Assembly (NCBI RefSeq): GCF_027497215.1
Contig: NZ_CP114904.1
Span: 620,001-684,000 of the forward strand
DNA length: 64,000 nucleotides
Direction: 5' to 3'
Source of the DNA: Micromonospora sp. WMMD812
Lineage (GTDB): Bacteria > Actinomycetota > Actinomycetes > Mycobacteriales > Micromonosporaceae
The translations under genes and the position numbers were made by a program. Shown piece by piece: positions 1 to 8,608 of this stretch. How positions within the stretch are numbered: the first letter of the stretch is position 1; each line of letters begins with the position of its first letter. The notes under the pieces are model-generated. The model searched no databases and was not told where the DNA came from. It saw nothing but the letters and a program-made list of their open reading frames with translations.

Positions 1-1
1 C

Positions 2-910
2 CAGAACCGGGGGCGGTTGCTGAAGCGCGCCCGGTCGACCGGCGTGGTCGAGGTGGTGGCCGGGGGGCGGGCGGACTGGATCGGCTGGGTGGAGTTGACC
101 ACGGACCGGGTGGACGAGCGGGGCATGCTCAACACCGCGCGGGTGATCAACGACGTCGGGGCCGACCTGCTCGGCGTGGTCGAGGCGGAGAACCGGCTGG
201 CGCTGAAGCGGTTCGCCGAGGCGAGCCTCACGGCGGCCGACCGGCCCCGCTACCCGCAGGTGATGGTCATCGACGGCAACGACGAACGCGGGATCAACGT
301 CGGCGTACTGGCCACCGGCGACTTTCCGCTCCTCGGTCAGCGCAGCCACGTCGACGACACCGACGCGGTCGGCCGGATCTTCAGCCGGGACTGTCCGGAG
401 TTCCATTTCGGCACACCCGGCGGTGGTCGGCTGGTGCTGCTGGTCAACCACCTCAAGAGCAAGGGGTACGGCGGCAAGGTCGCCTCCGACGCGATCCGCC
501 GACGGCAGGCACAGCGGGTCGCCGACATCTACCGGGGACTGGCCGCCGACGGGCTGGCCGAGGTGGTGGTGGTCGGCGACCTCAACGACACGCCGGCGAG
601 CGAGCCGCTCGCGCCCCTGCTGGCGGAGACCGACTTGCGGGACATCTCGGACCACCCGACCTTCGACGATGCCGGCCGGCCCGGCACCTACGGCTACTGC
701 ACCGCTCGCAACAAGATCGACTATGTGCTCCTCTCGCCGTCCCTCTACGCGCGGGTCACCGGCGGCGGGATCTTCCGTACCGGGGTGTGGGGTGGCCGGC
801 GGGGCACGCTGTGGCCGATCTACGACACGATGACCCGGGCGGTGCACGCCGGCTCGGACCACGCCGCGATCTGGGCCGACGTCGCGCTCTCCGGCGAGCG
901 CCCGGGCTGA
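2..910 (+). CDS. endonuclease/exonuclease/phosphatase family protein (5' end outside window)
   Basis: The C-terminal part of a metal-dependent phosphoesterase of the DNase I-like endonuclease/exonuclease/phosphatase fold. The frame is open from base 2, so the start lies upstream of the window. Visible family signatures are the VVEAENR segment near the left edge (the metal-binding glutamate), LVNHLKSKG in the middle, VVGDLNDTP (catalytic Asp/Asn loop) and the terminal GSDHAAIWADV (the conserved SDH catalytic pair). The substrate cannot be read from the sequence; relatives include secreted nucleases and phosphodiesterases. It ends 84 bases before the next gene on the same strand. Family assignment is firm; function is open. 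Confidence 0.9.
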   Translation, partial: QNRGRLLKRARSTGVVEVVAGGRADWIGWVELTTDRVDERGMLNTARVINDVGADLLGVVEAENRLALKRFAEASLTAADRPRYPQVMVIDGNDERGINVGVLATGDFPLLGQRSHVDDTDAVGRIFSRDCPEFHFGTPGGGRLVLLVNHLKSKGYGGKVASDAIRRRQAQRVADIYRGLAADGLAEVVVVGDLNDTPASEPLAPLLAETDLRDISDHPTFDDAGRPGTYGYCTARNKIDYVLLSPSLYARVTGGGIFRTGVWGGRRGTLWPIYDTMTRAVHAGSDHAAIWADVALSGERPG

Positions 911-994
911 CCGCTGGTGGACGCGGTGCCTGAACGAGAGCTGACCGGCCGGCCAACGGCGAGATTACGCCTTGTGCGGTCCGGCGGATCGTCG

Positions 995-2800
995 ATGATG
1001 GACAGCGTGACAGTGGCCGCGGCCGCGAGGCCGCCCGACGTCGTCGGGCCGCTCGCACGGCCGGTCGCTGTCGTCGACGCCGACGTGCGCTGCGCCGAGC
1101 TGGACCTACGTTTCCGTGCCGACCCCGCACTGGCGTGCGTCGCCGTCCGCTACCTCGACGGCGGCGTCGGTCTGATCGGCCGGGACCGGTTCGCGCAGCT
1201 CATGTCCGGCCCGTTCGGCTACGGCCGGGCGCTGTGGGAGAAGACGCCGGTCGGGCACACGGCAGACCCGGAACCGATGATCGTCGACGAGCTCGCTCCC
1301 GTCGTCGACGTGTGCGAGCAGCTCGGCCGTCGCGGGCGGGTGCGCCGGTACGACGATGTTCTGGTCCGTCAATCCGGCGGACAGCTCGCGCGGGTGTCGG
1401 CGGCACGACTCTACGAGGCTCTCGCTGATCTCATGGCCTACCAGGCCGTCCGTGACCCGCTCAGCGGACTGGCGAATCGGGCGCGGTTCCGGAACAGGCT
1501 GGGCGCTGCCTGCCGCGCCACCGACTCCGCGGGCGTCGCCGTGGTGTTCATCGACCTGGACCGGATGAAGGAGGTCAACGACACGCTGGGGCACAACCTG
1601 GGTGATCGGCTCATCGTCTCCGCCGCACACCGCCTGGCGGCCGCGGCCTACGACCACGAGGTCGTCGCGCGGCTCGGTGGTGACGAGTTCGCGGTGCTGA
1701 CCCGCATCGCCGGCGGTTTCCCGCCGAACCTGTCGGCGGTCGCGCTCGGTGAGCGGTTTCGCCAGGCGATCGCGAGGCCCGACCCGGCACTGCCTCCGGG
1801 CGCGCACAGCGTGGCCAGCGTCGGCGTCGCGGTCGGCGCCGCCGGAGTCGACCCGGACACGCTGCTCCGAGAGGCTGACCTGGCGATGTACCGGGCGAAG
1901 CAGGCCGGTGGCGACAAGGTCCGCATCGCTCTGCACGTCGACGCGCAGCTCGCCCCGCGCCCGGCTGCCGGCGACGGCATCCTCGCCGCCGTGGAACGCG
2001 GCGAACTCCGCCTGTTCTACCAACCGATCATCGGCGTCAACGACGGACGGGTCTGGTCGGTCGAGGCGCTCGTCCGCTGGCAGCACCCACAACATGGGCT
2101 GCTCACCCCCGACCGGTTCCTCGCGGACGTGCGTCGAGCCCGGCAACTGCCGACGCTGGACCGGTGGGTGCTCGACCGCGCCTGCGCCGACCTCGCCACC
2201 TGGGACGCCATCCTCGGCCACCGCGCGCCGCGATATGTCAACGTGAACCTCACCGCTGACACGCTCGGGGCGGTCGATCTCGCCGGTCAGGTGCTCGGCG
2301 CGTTGGGCCGCGTCGGACTCGCCCGAGACCGCCTGCGGTTGGAACTGCCCGAGTCGGCCGACCTCGCGCAGCTGCAGGAGGCCGTCCAACAGCTGCGCGA
2401 ACTGCGCGACCACGGCGTCGGCATCGTGCTCGACGACATGGGTGCCGGCTCGGCGACGCTCCGCCACCTGTCGGTCCTGCCGGTCACCGGCATCAAGATC
2501 GACCGCTCGTTCGTCGCCGGCATGCTGGAGAGCCGCAACGATCATGCCGTCGTCAAGCTGCTCGGCGACCTCGGCCGCAGCGTCGGGATCGACGTGACGG
2601 CGGAGGGCATCGAAGTCGGTGAGCAGCTCGACTGGTTGCGGCACCTCCAGGTGCCGTACGCGCAGGGCTACCTGCTTGGCATGCCGGCGCCCGCCGAGCA
2701 TCTCACCGCGCTGTTGAGCACCGGTCGACCTCAGGGCGTGGCGAGGATGCCGCTCGATCGGCCCGAACGCCACGCCGAGGCGGGCAGCCACCGCGGCTAG
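995..2800 (+). CDS. GGDEF-EAL cyclic-di-GMP protein
   Basis: A 601-residue protein, if started at ATG 995, with a GGDEF domain (GGDEF motif near residue 227) followed by an EAL domain (VEALVRW near residue 356, then ELPES, DDMGAG and TAEGIE motifs). GGDEF domains make cyclic di-GMP and EAL domains hydrolyse it. The GGDEF signature is intact and most EAL metal-site motifs are present, so either activity is possible. The N-terminal 140 residues match no domain I recognise and may be a sensor; there is no obvious membrane helix, so a soluble protein is likely. The same frame has a GTG at 917, but 995 (a double ATG) or GTG 1007 is more plausible. No clear ribosome-binding site decides between them. 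Confidence 0.9.
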   Translation: MMDSVTVAAAARPPDVVGPLARPVAVVDADVRCAELDLRFRADPALACVAVRYLDGGVGLIGRDRFAQLMSGPFGYGRALWEKTPVGHTADPEPMIVDELAPVVDVCEQLGRRGRVRRYDDVLVRQSGGQLARVSAARLYEALADLMAYQAVRDPLSGLANRARFRNRLGAACRATDSAGVAVVFIDLDRMKEVNDTLGHNLGDRLIVSAAHRLAAAAYDHEVVARLGGDEFAVLTRIAGGFPPNLSAVALGERFRQAIARPDPALPPGAHSVASVGVAVGAAGVDPDTLLREADLAMYRAKQAGGDKVRIALHVDAQLAPRPAAGDGILAAVERGELRLFYQPIIGVNDGRVWSVEALVRWQHPQHGLLTPDRFLADVRRARQLPTLDRWVLDRACADLATWDAILGHRAPRYVNVNLTADTLGAVDLAGQVLGALGRVGLARDRLRLELPESADLAQLQEAVQQLRELRDHGVGIVLDDMGAGSATLRHLSVLPVTGIKIDRSFVAGMLESRNDHAVVKLLGDLGRSVGIDVTAEGIEVGEQLDWLRHLQVPYAQGYLLGMPAPAEHLTALLSTGRPQGVARMPLDRPERHAEAGSHRG

Positions 2801-2830
2801 GACGGCCAGGTGGCGCTCCGGTCCACCGCG

Positions 2831-3103
2831 TCAGGTCGCCGGCCGCCTTCGGGTGAGAGTCGCCGCGAGCAGCACCGCCGCGAGAAGCTGGGCGCCGCCC
2901 AGCACACCGACCAGTAGCGGCAGCGGGTAGGTCCCGGTACCAAAGAGTTCACCGGGATGGACGTGGCGGTCAAGGAGGCCCGGCCGCTGTTCGCCCAGAT
3001 CGTCGGCGACCGTCGGGCGATCCTGGGGAAGGTCGGTCGGCCGATAACGAGCGCCGGCCCGGCCCAGGTCGACATCCTGGGCCGGGCCGGATTCGACCGC
3101 TGG
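2831..3103 (-). pseudogene. orphan membrane-protein tail, in frame behind the AhpD-like gene
   Basis: This stretch, on the minus strand between the AhpD-like stop and base 2831, is open for 90 codons in the same frame as the AhpD gene, directly after its TGA. The last 35 residues look protein-like: a hydrophobic segment (LPLLVGVLGG then AQLLAAVLLAA) closed by a positive LTRRRPAT end, the usual look of a C-terminal transmembrane helix. No convincing start codon or ribosome-binding site lies before it. It may be the remnant tail of a lost membrane protein. Chance openness in GC-rich DNA is the alternative. Confidence 0.3.
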
Positions 3104-3589
3104 TCAGTTGACCATCGCGGCGAACATGCCGGGCTCGTAGGAACCGCCCCGCTGGTGCACGATCACGGCGAGCCGGTTGGCCGCGTTGATCAGGGCGATC
3201 AGGGCGACCAGGGCGGCGACCTGATCGTCGTCGTAGTGCTCGCGTACCTGGGCCCAGGTCTCGTCGGAGACGCCCTGGTGGGCGTCGGCGAGCCGGGTGC
3301 CCTCCTCGGCGAGCGCCAGCGCGGCCCGCTCGGCCTCGGTGAACACGGTGGACTCGCGCCAGGCGGCGACCAGGTTGAGCCGGACCGAGGTCTCGCCGGC
3401 GGCCGCGGCCTCCTTGGTGTGCATGTCGATGCACCAACCGCAGCCGTTGATCTGGCTGGCGCGCAGCGACACCAGCTCCTGCGTGGAGGGCGGCAGCGGC
3501 GACTGGTGGATCACCAGGCCGGCGTTGGCGAACCGCTTGGCGAACCTGACGGCGATGTCGTTGCCGAACATGTTGAATCGAGCGTCCAT
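3104..3589 (-). CDS. AhpD-like carboxymuconolactone decarboxylase family protein
   Basis: A 161-residue protein of the carboxymuconolactone decarboxylase/AhpD family, which includes thiol-dependent peroxidases. The redox motif C50-G-W-C53 with H57 (CGWCIDMH) matches the peroxidatic CxxC-H arrangement. It begins ATG behind GAGGACGAGG. It is divergent from an ECF41 sigma gene 257 bases away, and both genes have an upstream TGTCACA-N16-CATC box. ECF41 sigma factors are known to control exactly this kind of neighbour (the so-called COE genes: carboxymuconolactone decarboxylases, oxidoreductases, epimerases). It is therefore the probable main target of the adjacent sigma factor. Family call is firm; the physiological substrate is unknown. 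Confidence 0.92.
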   Translation of the reverse strand: MDARFNMFGNDIAVRFAKRFANAGLVIHQSPLPPSTQELVSLRASQINGCGWCIDMHTKEAAAAGETSVRLNLVAAWRESTVFTEAERAALALAEEGTRLADAHQGVSDETWAQVREHYDDDQVAALVALIALINAANRLAVIVHQRGGSYEPGMFAAMVN

Positions 3590-3631
3590 GACCTCGTCCT
3601 CACTCGTGGCGTTTGCGCTGGACGACCACGA

Positions 3632-3658
3632 GATGCCGGCGACTCGGTCGCTGTGACA
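3632..3658 (-). promoter_or_regulatory. ECF41-type promoter of the AhpD-like gene
   Basis: On the minus strand, TGTCACA (3652-3658) is followed by 16 bases and then CATC (3632-3635), ending 42 bases before the start codon. ECF41 promoters are described as TGTCACA at -35 and CGTC at -10. The match is exact at -35 and 3 of 4 at -10, with the same spacing and the same CATC variant as the box before the sigma gene. Confidence 0.65.
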
Positions 3659-3782
3659 GCGCGGTCACGTGGCGCGCGCCACAGCAGATCGCCTCGGGGA
3701 CACCCGCCGCGCCGCTGCCCACGACGTCACCTCGTCATCACGCGGTTCGGCGCCGGACGACAGGGATTGGCTACCGTTCCGG

Positions 3783-3809
3783 TGTCACAGAACGGCGGAG
3801 CCCGGCATC
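3783..3809 (+). promoter_or_regulatory. ECF41-type autoregulatory promoter of the sigma gene
   Basis: TGTCACA (3783-3789), 16 bases, CATC (3806-3809), 37 bases before the sigma factor ATG. It has the same -35, spacer length and -10 as the box on the other strand at 3632-3658, which argues that one sigma factor, probably the product of this gene, reads both. Confidence 0.65.
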
Positions 3810-3846
3810 TGATGGGTGACACAGCCGAGAGGAACAGGAGCCACCC

Positions 3847-4788
3847 ATGGCCGGCACGTCGCAGACCGCGTCCGACGATCGAGGCAGGGGCACCAGCCGC
3901 GACGACCGCCCGGACCCCGCCACCGAGGTGTTCCTCGCGCACCGCAACCTGCTGTTCACGGTCGCTTACGAGATGCTCGGCTCGGCCGCCGACGCGGAGG
4001 ACGTCCTGCAGGAGACCTGGCTGCGGTGGGCGGGCGTCGACCTCGGCACGGTCCGGGAGCAGCGCGCGTACCTGGTCCGGATCACCACCCGCCAGGCACT
4101 CATCCGGCTGCGTACCCTCGGCCGGCGCAAGGAGACGTACGTCGGCTCCTGGCTGCCCGAGCCGCTGCTGACGACGCCCGACGTGGCCGAGGACGTCGAG
4201 TTGGCCGACAGCGTCTCGATGGCGATGCTGCTGGTGCTGGAGACGCTGGCGCCGACCGAGCGGGCGGTGTTCGTGCTGCGCGAGGTGTTCGACGTGGGGT
4301 ACGACGAGATCGCCGAAGCCGTCGAGAAGAGCCCCGCCGCGGTCCGCCAGATCGCGCACCGGGCACGGGCGCACGTCGCGGCGCGTCGGCCGCGCGGGGC
4401 CGTCTCCGCGGCCGAGACCCGAGACGCGCTCGAGGCGTTCCAGCGGGCGGCCGAGACGGGCGATCTGCAGAGCCTGCTCGACATCCTCGCACCGGATGTC
4501 GTCCTCCTGGGTGACGGTGGCGGAGTGAAACAGGCCGTCCTGCGGCCCGTCGTGGGGGCCGACAAGGTGGCCCGCCTGCTGGCCGTCGGGTTCGGCCGGG
4601 TCGCCACCGTGATGTCGCTGGAGCCGGCGCAGGTCAACGGCTATCCGGCGCTGATCCTGCGGCAGCGCGACGAGATCGACACCGTCGTGGCCGTGCGCAT
4701 CGACGACGGCCTCATCACCGGGCTCTACGCCGTGCGCAATCCCGAGAAGCTGTCGCACATGGAACGGGAGACGGCTCTGCGCCGCTGA
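3847..4788 (+). CDS. ECF41-family RNA polymerase sigma factor with SnoaL-like C-terminal domain
   Basis: A 313-residue extracytoplasmic-function sigma factor. Sigma region 2 covers about residues 25-95 and region 4 about 125-180. A SnoaL-like extension follows, up to residue 313. Three signatures define ECF41: WLPEP in the linker (102-106), a DGGGK-like motif (DGGGVK, 223-228) and NPDKL-like NPEKL (298-302). These factors lack a classical anti-sigma; the C-terminal domain itself tunes activity. The start ATG follows GAACAGGAGCCACCC. The gene is divergent from an AhpD-like protein, its likely target, and both carry the same promoter element, implying positive autoregulation. The signal sensed is unknown. 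Confidence 0.93.
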   Translation: MAGTSQTASDDRGRGTSRDDRPDPATEVFLAHRNLLFTVAYEMLGSAADAEDVLQETWLRWAGVDLGTVREQRAYLVRITTRQALIRLRTLGRRKETYVGSWLPEPLLTTPDVAEDVELADSVSMAMLLVLETLAPTERAVFVLREVFDVGYDEIAEAVEKSPAAVRQIAHRARAHVAARRPRGAVSAAETRDALEAFQRAAETGDLQSLLDILAPDVVLLGDGGGVKQAVLRPVVGADKVARLLAVGFGRVATVMSLEPAQVNGYPALILRQRDEIDTVVAVRIDDGLITGLYAVRNPEKLSHMERETALRR

Positions 4789-4878
4789 CCGGGCCTCTCG
4801 ACAGCCGACGACCCGGTGGGGGAGCGGCCCCGGCGGCCCCGCGAATCGGCGTCGATGGCCGGCAGGCATCATGTCGGC

Positions 4879-5448
4879 GTGAATTCGACCCTCGCCGCTC
4901 TGCTCGGCTCCGCGATCACCGCCTTCGCCTCACTGTTCGTGGTCCTGCTGCAGAGTCGGTTGAGGCGGCGGCGGAGGGAGCGGGCGGACCTTCAGCGGGC
5001 GTACATCCTGATGCTCTCCGGTGCCCTGCGCCTCACGCACAAAGCCGAGGCGCTGCGGCAGACCAGGTACTGGCGCTCGGGCCTGCGCGAGGTGGGCAAC
5101 CAACTGCTCGGCGGGCACAAGCCGCTCGATCCGATGGTGCTCCACGACTGGCTGGCCAGGGACATGGTCACCGTGGAGACCGCGTGGTCGGAGATCTGGA
5201 CCAGCGGTGACCAGGACGGCATCGCCTTGGCCAACGGGTTGATGACCGCGTTCAACGGAGTGATGGACGCGGCCGTGAAGTCCAGCGGCACGCAGGAGTT
5301 CGACGCCGGCGACGAGATGCTGGTCGCCAGCAGCCGCCTCGGCGAGGCGCGTGGGCAGCTCGCCCTGCACGCCCGCCGGGTCGCGAGATTGGGACCCCGC
5401 GACGTGGACCTGTTCACCGACCGCGAGTACGGCCGACCGGCGGACTGA
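4879..5448 (+). CDS. hypothetical protein with N-terminal membrane anchor
   Basis: About 189 residues from GTG 4879; ATG 4855 and GTG 4816 in the same frame are alternatives. I do not recognise the family. It opens with one hydrophobic helix (LLGSAITAFASLFVVLLQ), then a strongly basic stretch (RLRRRRRERADLQ), then a soluble, mostly helical region. The layout fits a single-pass membrane protein with a cytoplasmic body. It lies 90 bases after the ECF41 sigma gene on the same strand, so co-transcription is possible. No catalytic motif is visible. Confidence 0.7.
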   Translation: MNSTLAALLGSAITAFASLFVVLLQSRLRRRRRERADLQRAYILMLSGALRLTHKAEALRQTRYWRSGLREVGNQLLGGHKPLDPMVLHDWLARDMVTVETAWSEIWTSGDQDGIALANGLMTAFNGVMDAAVKSSGTQEFDAGDEMLVASSRLGEARGQLALHARRVARLGPRDVDLFTDREYGRPAD

Positions 5449-5495
5449 CGCTCCGGGAGGCGGCCGCCCGCGCGACGGCAGCACGGCTCACCGGC

Positions 5496-6089
5496 TCATT
5501 CGCCCGGCGGAGTGCCCCGCCAGCGCCATTCCGTCAGTCGCGGACGCCCCGGCAACTCGATCCGACCGGTGGACCACCGCAGCGCCGCCCACGGGTCGAC
5601 GGCGGCCAGGTCCTGCGCCGCCTCGGGAAACAGCCGAGCGAGGACCCGGGCGCACACCTCCCGCGGGGGATTGATGGCCAGGCCGAGGCCCTGGGCGATG
5701 TCGTCCCCGTGCAGCAACGTCTCCACACACCCCATGGCGGCGAAGCCCTCGGGATCCGCCTGGCCGCTCGGGTGGTAGGCCCGCACATCTGCTCGGGACG
5801 TGCGGATCGTCGCCGCCAGGATACGGCCGCCCGCCTCGGCGAACTCCAACACCTCGTCCGGCGAAGCGTCCCGGTCGGCGCTCGCCAGGAAGCGCACATA
5901 CCGCTTCTCCGGCTGGGCCACGAGTTGGCCCGCGAACGACATCAGGCAGTCACCGATGTGCTCGGCGGTGTGCCAGCAGTCCCACTCCAGACCGCCGGCG
6001 CGCGCGAGCCAGTTCAGGCCGGTCGCGGGTCGCAGGCGGGCAACGACGCTGGACATCGCCGCGTCGAGATCATCGGCGGTGACCGCCAC
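5496..6089 (-). CDS. mycothiol-dependent maleylpyruvate isomerase-like (DinB-fold) protein
   Basis: A 197-residue protein starting at GTG 6089, chosen because GGAGG lies 5 bases upstream and the family normally begins a few residues before the first helix. The N-terminal half (residues 1-130) has the four-helix DinB/MDMPI pattern, with H-x3-H-type residues (WHTAEHIGD) and a later LLHGDD histidine that normally help bind metal. Family members use mycothiol, the actinobacterial thiol, as a cofactor or for conjugation. The real substrate is not predictable. The gene is transcribed alone, towards the previous gene. Confidence 0.8.
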   Translation of the reverse strand: MAVTADDLDAAMSSVVARLRPATGLNWLARAGGLEWDCWHTAEHIGDCLMSFAGQLVAQPEKRYVRFLASADRDASPDEVLEFAEAGGRILAATIRTSRADVRAYHPSGQADPEGFAAMGCVETLLHGDDIAQGLGLAINPPREVCARVLARLFPEAAQDLAAVDPWAALRWSTGRIELPGRPRLTEWRWRGTPPGE

Positions 6090-6313
6090 GGTTTCCTCCA
6101 GAAGCGCGGGGCCGGTGCCGCACCGGCCCTGACCAGTCGCGGCCAGCTTGCCGGACGGGTGTGACAGACGGGGAGGACAACCGCGGTGGTACGACGTCCC
6201 GGGCGCGCGCAACCCGGGTGGTACCCGAACTGGCAACCGCGGCCTGACGACCGGTGACCACGCCGCTACATACGCTGCCGCCTGTACCCGTCACGTGAGC
6301 GAAGGGATCCTCG

Positions 6314-6706
6314 ATGTACCTCCGTCACCTGCTCGCCGCCGCCCCGCTCGCGGCGGCCGCGCACGTCTTGGCTCAGCCGGTCGCCGCCAGTGTCTACACC
6401 ATGAGCGCCGGCCGAGCCGGGGCCAGTATCGCCGCCCTGTTGGGGCTGACCGGCGCGGTCGTCGGCGGGCTGTCTCTGGCCCGTCCCGCCAGCCGTATCG
6501 GCACCGGCTCCGGGCGTCTCGGGGCCACCGTGGCACTGGTGGCGGGGCTGGTCGGTATGGCCGTCGGTGGGCTCGTGGTGGCCACCTCCGACAGTGGTAT
6601 CGGCACCGGCAACGGGCGAGGTGGGGCGTACGTCGCCCTGGCGGTGGGGCTGATCGCCACCGTCCTTGGTGGGCTGGCGTTGGCCCGCACCCGCCGCACC
6701 GTCTGA
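6314..6706 (+). CDS. DUF6223-like small membrane protein
   Basis: A 130-residue protein with an N-terminal hydrophobic segment resembling a signal peptide, then three further hydrophobic helices. The last two helices sit in an internal repeat: GRLGATVALVAGLVGMAVGG and GRGGAYVALAVGLIATVLGG, each preceded by an IGTGxG turn. This repeat pattern fits the actinobacterial family DUF6223, which has no known function. A one-gene unit, convergent with the response regulator downstream. Confidence 0.75.
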   Translation: MYLRHLLAAAPLAAAAHVLAQPVAASVYTMSAGRAGASIAALLGLTGAVVGGLSLARPASRIGTGSGRLGATVALVAGLVGMAVGGLVVATSDSGIGTGNGRGGAYVALAVGLIATVLGGLALARTRRTV

Positions 6707-6749
6707 CTGGCGGTGACACCCTGGCGGCGGCGTACCCGGGACGCTGTCG

Positions 6750-7412
6750 TCAGGAACGGCCGAGCCAGCCGGGCACCGTCAGGCCCGACTCGTACGCGAG
6801 GATCACCAGCTGGGCCCGGTCCCGGACCTGGGCCTTGGTCATGATCCGGCTGACATGCGTCTTCGCCGTGGCCGGGCTCAGCACCAGCCGCGCCGCGATC
6901 TCGTCGTTGGACAGCCCGGCGGCGACCAGCGCCATCACCTCCCGCTCCCGATCGGTCAACGCGCTCAGCCGGGGCCCGGGGTCGGGGTGCACGGCACGGG
7001 CGGTGAACTCGGAAATCAGCCGGCGGGTGATCGACGGCGCGATCAGCGCGTCACCGCGGGCCACCACCCGCACCCCGTGGATCAGCTCCGCCGGTTCCGT
7101 GTCCTTGACCAGGAAGCCGCTCGCTCCGGCCCGCAGCGCGCCGTAGACGTAGTCGTCCAGATCGAACGTGGTCAGGATGATGACGCGGACGTGGGAGGTG
7201 GCGGTGATCTCCTGGGTGGCGGCCAGGCCGTCCAGCCCGGGCATCCGGATGTCCATGAGGACGACGTCGGGCCGCAGCTGCCGGGCGAGCCGTGCGGCCT
7301 CGGCGCCGTCGGCGGCCTCGCCGACCACCTCGATTCCGTCCTCACCGTCCAGGATGGATCGGAAGCCGGCGCGTACCAGGGTCTGGTCGTCGGCGAGCAG
7401 CACCCGGATCAC
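6750..7412 (-). CDS. NarL/LuxR-type response regulator
   Basis: A 220-residue two-component response regulator. The receiver domain (residues 1-120) has the acidic pocket DD8-9, phospho-acceptor D54 (LMDIRMPG) and the conserved lysine in LVKDTE. A LuxR-type helix-turn-helix fills the C-terminus (LTDREREVMALVAAGLSNDE). Its start overlaps the end of the upstream kinase gene by four bases (ATGA), so the two are translationally coupled and form a cognate pair. Target promoters cannot be read from the sequence. Confidence 0.95.
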   Translation of the reverse strand: MIRVLLADDQTLVRAGFRSILDGEDGIEVVGEAADGAEAARLARQLRPDVVLMDIRMPGLDGLAATQEITATSHVRVIILTTFDLDDYVYGALRAGASGFLVKDTEPAELIHGVRVVARGDALIAPSITRRLISEFTARAVHPDPGPRLSALTDREREVMALVAAGLSNDEIAARLVLSPATAKTHVSRIMTKAQVRDRAQLVILAYESGLTVPGWLGRS

Positions 7413-8554
7413 GCCGGCGCTCCCGCCTGTGTCGGGCCGGGTCGCAGCGGAAGGCGGGCGCGTACCTGAAAGCCGCCGTCCGGCCCGGGGCCCGTGGTCA
7501 GCGAACCGCCCAGCGCGCGGGCCCGCTCGCCCATGCCGAGGATTCCGTTGCCGGGCGGGCCCGGTGCGCCCGTACCGTCGTCGTCGACCTCCACCAGCAC
7601 GTCGTTGCGGTCCGGCCGGACTCTGACCACCGCGGCGGTCGCGCCGGCGTGCCGGGTCACGTTCGTGAGGGCCTCCTGGACGATCCGGTACGCCGCCAGG
7701 TCGACTTCCGGCGGCAACGGCCGGGTCTCGGCCAGCTCGGTGCGGATCGCCAATCCGGACCGTCCGGCCGTCGTGACGAGGTCGCCGAGGCGGTTCAGGC
7801 CGGGGGTGGGAACGGTCGGCGCCGCACCTTCCTGCCGCAGTACGTCCAGCGTTCTCCGCAACTCCCGCAGCGTCTCCTTGCTCGTCTGCTTGATCGCGGT
7901 GAGCGCCTGCTCGGACCGGGCGGGGTCCGGACGGTGCAGCGCGGCGCTGGCCTGCACGTTGATCAGCGAGAGGTGGTGGCCGAGCGCGTCGTGCAACTCG
8001 CGGGCGATGCGCAACCGCTCTTCGGTGGCCCGGCGCCGGGCCTCCTCCTCCTTGCCCTGCTCGGCGGCGAGCACTCTGGCCCGGGCCTCAGCGACGTAGG
8101 CCCGGCGGTTGCGGGTCACGCCGGCGATGACCGCGACGAGCCAACCGGCGTGCAGCAGGGTCGCCCCGTTCGCGCTGTCGGCGGACCTGTGGTAGCTGTC
8201 CGCGGCGGCGAAGGCGACGACCGAGGCGAGACCGAGCCCGATCGCCACCGCGAGGTGCCCCTCGTCGACGACGGTGTAGAGCGCCACGACGAACACCAGC
8301 ATGATCGGCCCGGGCCGGTGCAGCAACGCTCCGTAGATGCCGACGGCGGCCAGCGCCACCACGCCCACCGCGACTGGATGGCGGCGGCGGACGTATAGCG
8401 CTCCGGAGGATGCCAGGACGGCGAGCAGCGCCGCCCACTCCGCGCCGGTGTCGATGCCCTGCGACTGCACCATCAGGCCGAGAAGGGCGACCAGGCCGAC
8501 CCCGAGCATCAGGGCTGTGTTCGCCGTCCGGCCATGCCATCGCCAGCTCGACAT
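7409..8554 (-). CDS. membrane sensor histidine kinase (HisKA_3 type)
   Basis: A 381-residue kinase from ATG 8554; an in-frame GTG at 8578 is possible. The N-terminal 150 residues contain four to five hydrophobic helices with little extracellular sequence, the layout of intramembrane-sensing kinases. A coiled segment leads into the dimerisation/phospho-acceptor helix (RELHDALGHHLSLI) and then the ATPase domain with N-box (EALTNVTRHA), DDDGTGA and GNGILGMGERA motifs. It is the partner of the response regulator immediately downstream. The stimulus is unknown. Confidence 0.93.
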   Translation of the reverse strand: MSSWRWHGRTANTALMLGVGLVALLGLMVQSQGIDTGAEWAALLAVLASSGALYVRRRHPVAVGVVALAAVGIYGALLHRPGPIMLVFVVALYTVVDEGHLAVAIGLGLASVVAFAAADSYHRSADSANGATLLHAGWLVAVIAGVTRNRRAYVAEARARVLAAEQGKEEEARRRATEERLRIARELHDALGHHLSLINVQASAALHRPDPARSEQALTAIKQTSKETLRELRRTLDVLRQEGAAPTVPTPGLNRLGDLVTTAGRSGLAIRTELAETRPLPPEVDLAAYRIVQEALTNVTRHAGATAAVVRVRPDRNDVLVEVDDDGTGAPGPPGNGILGMGERARALGGSLTTGPGPDGGFQVRARLPLRPGPTQAGAPA

Positions 8555-8608
8555 GCGCCGAAGCCTAACCGTGCGCAACCGGCGGGAGAAGGCTCGGCCG
8601 TGCGGAGG

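Noticed and set aside
1106..2791. A 561-codon frame antisense to the GGDEF-EAL gene
   Set aside because: Same reason; the plus-strand frame has complete GGDEF and EAL motifs.
6160..6166. TGTCACA (minus strand) upstream of the mycothiol-dependent isomerase-like gene
   Set aside because: No CGTC or CATC lies 16-17 bases downstream, so it is not taken as an ECF41 promoter.
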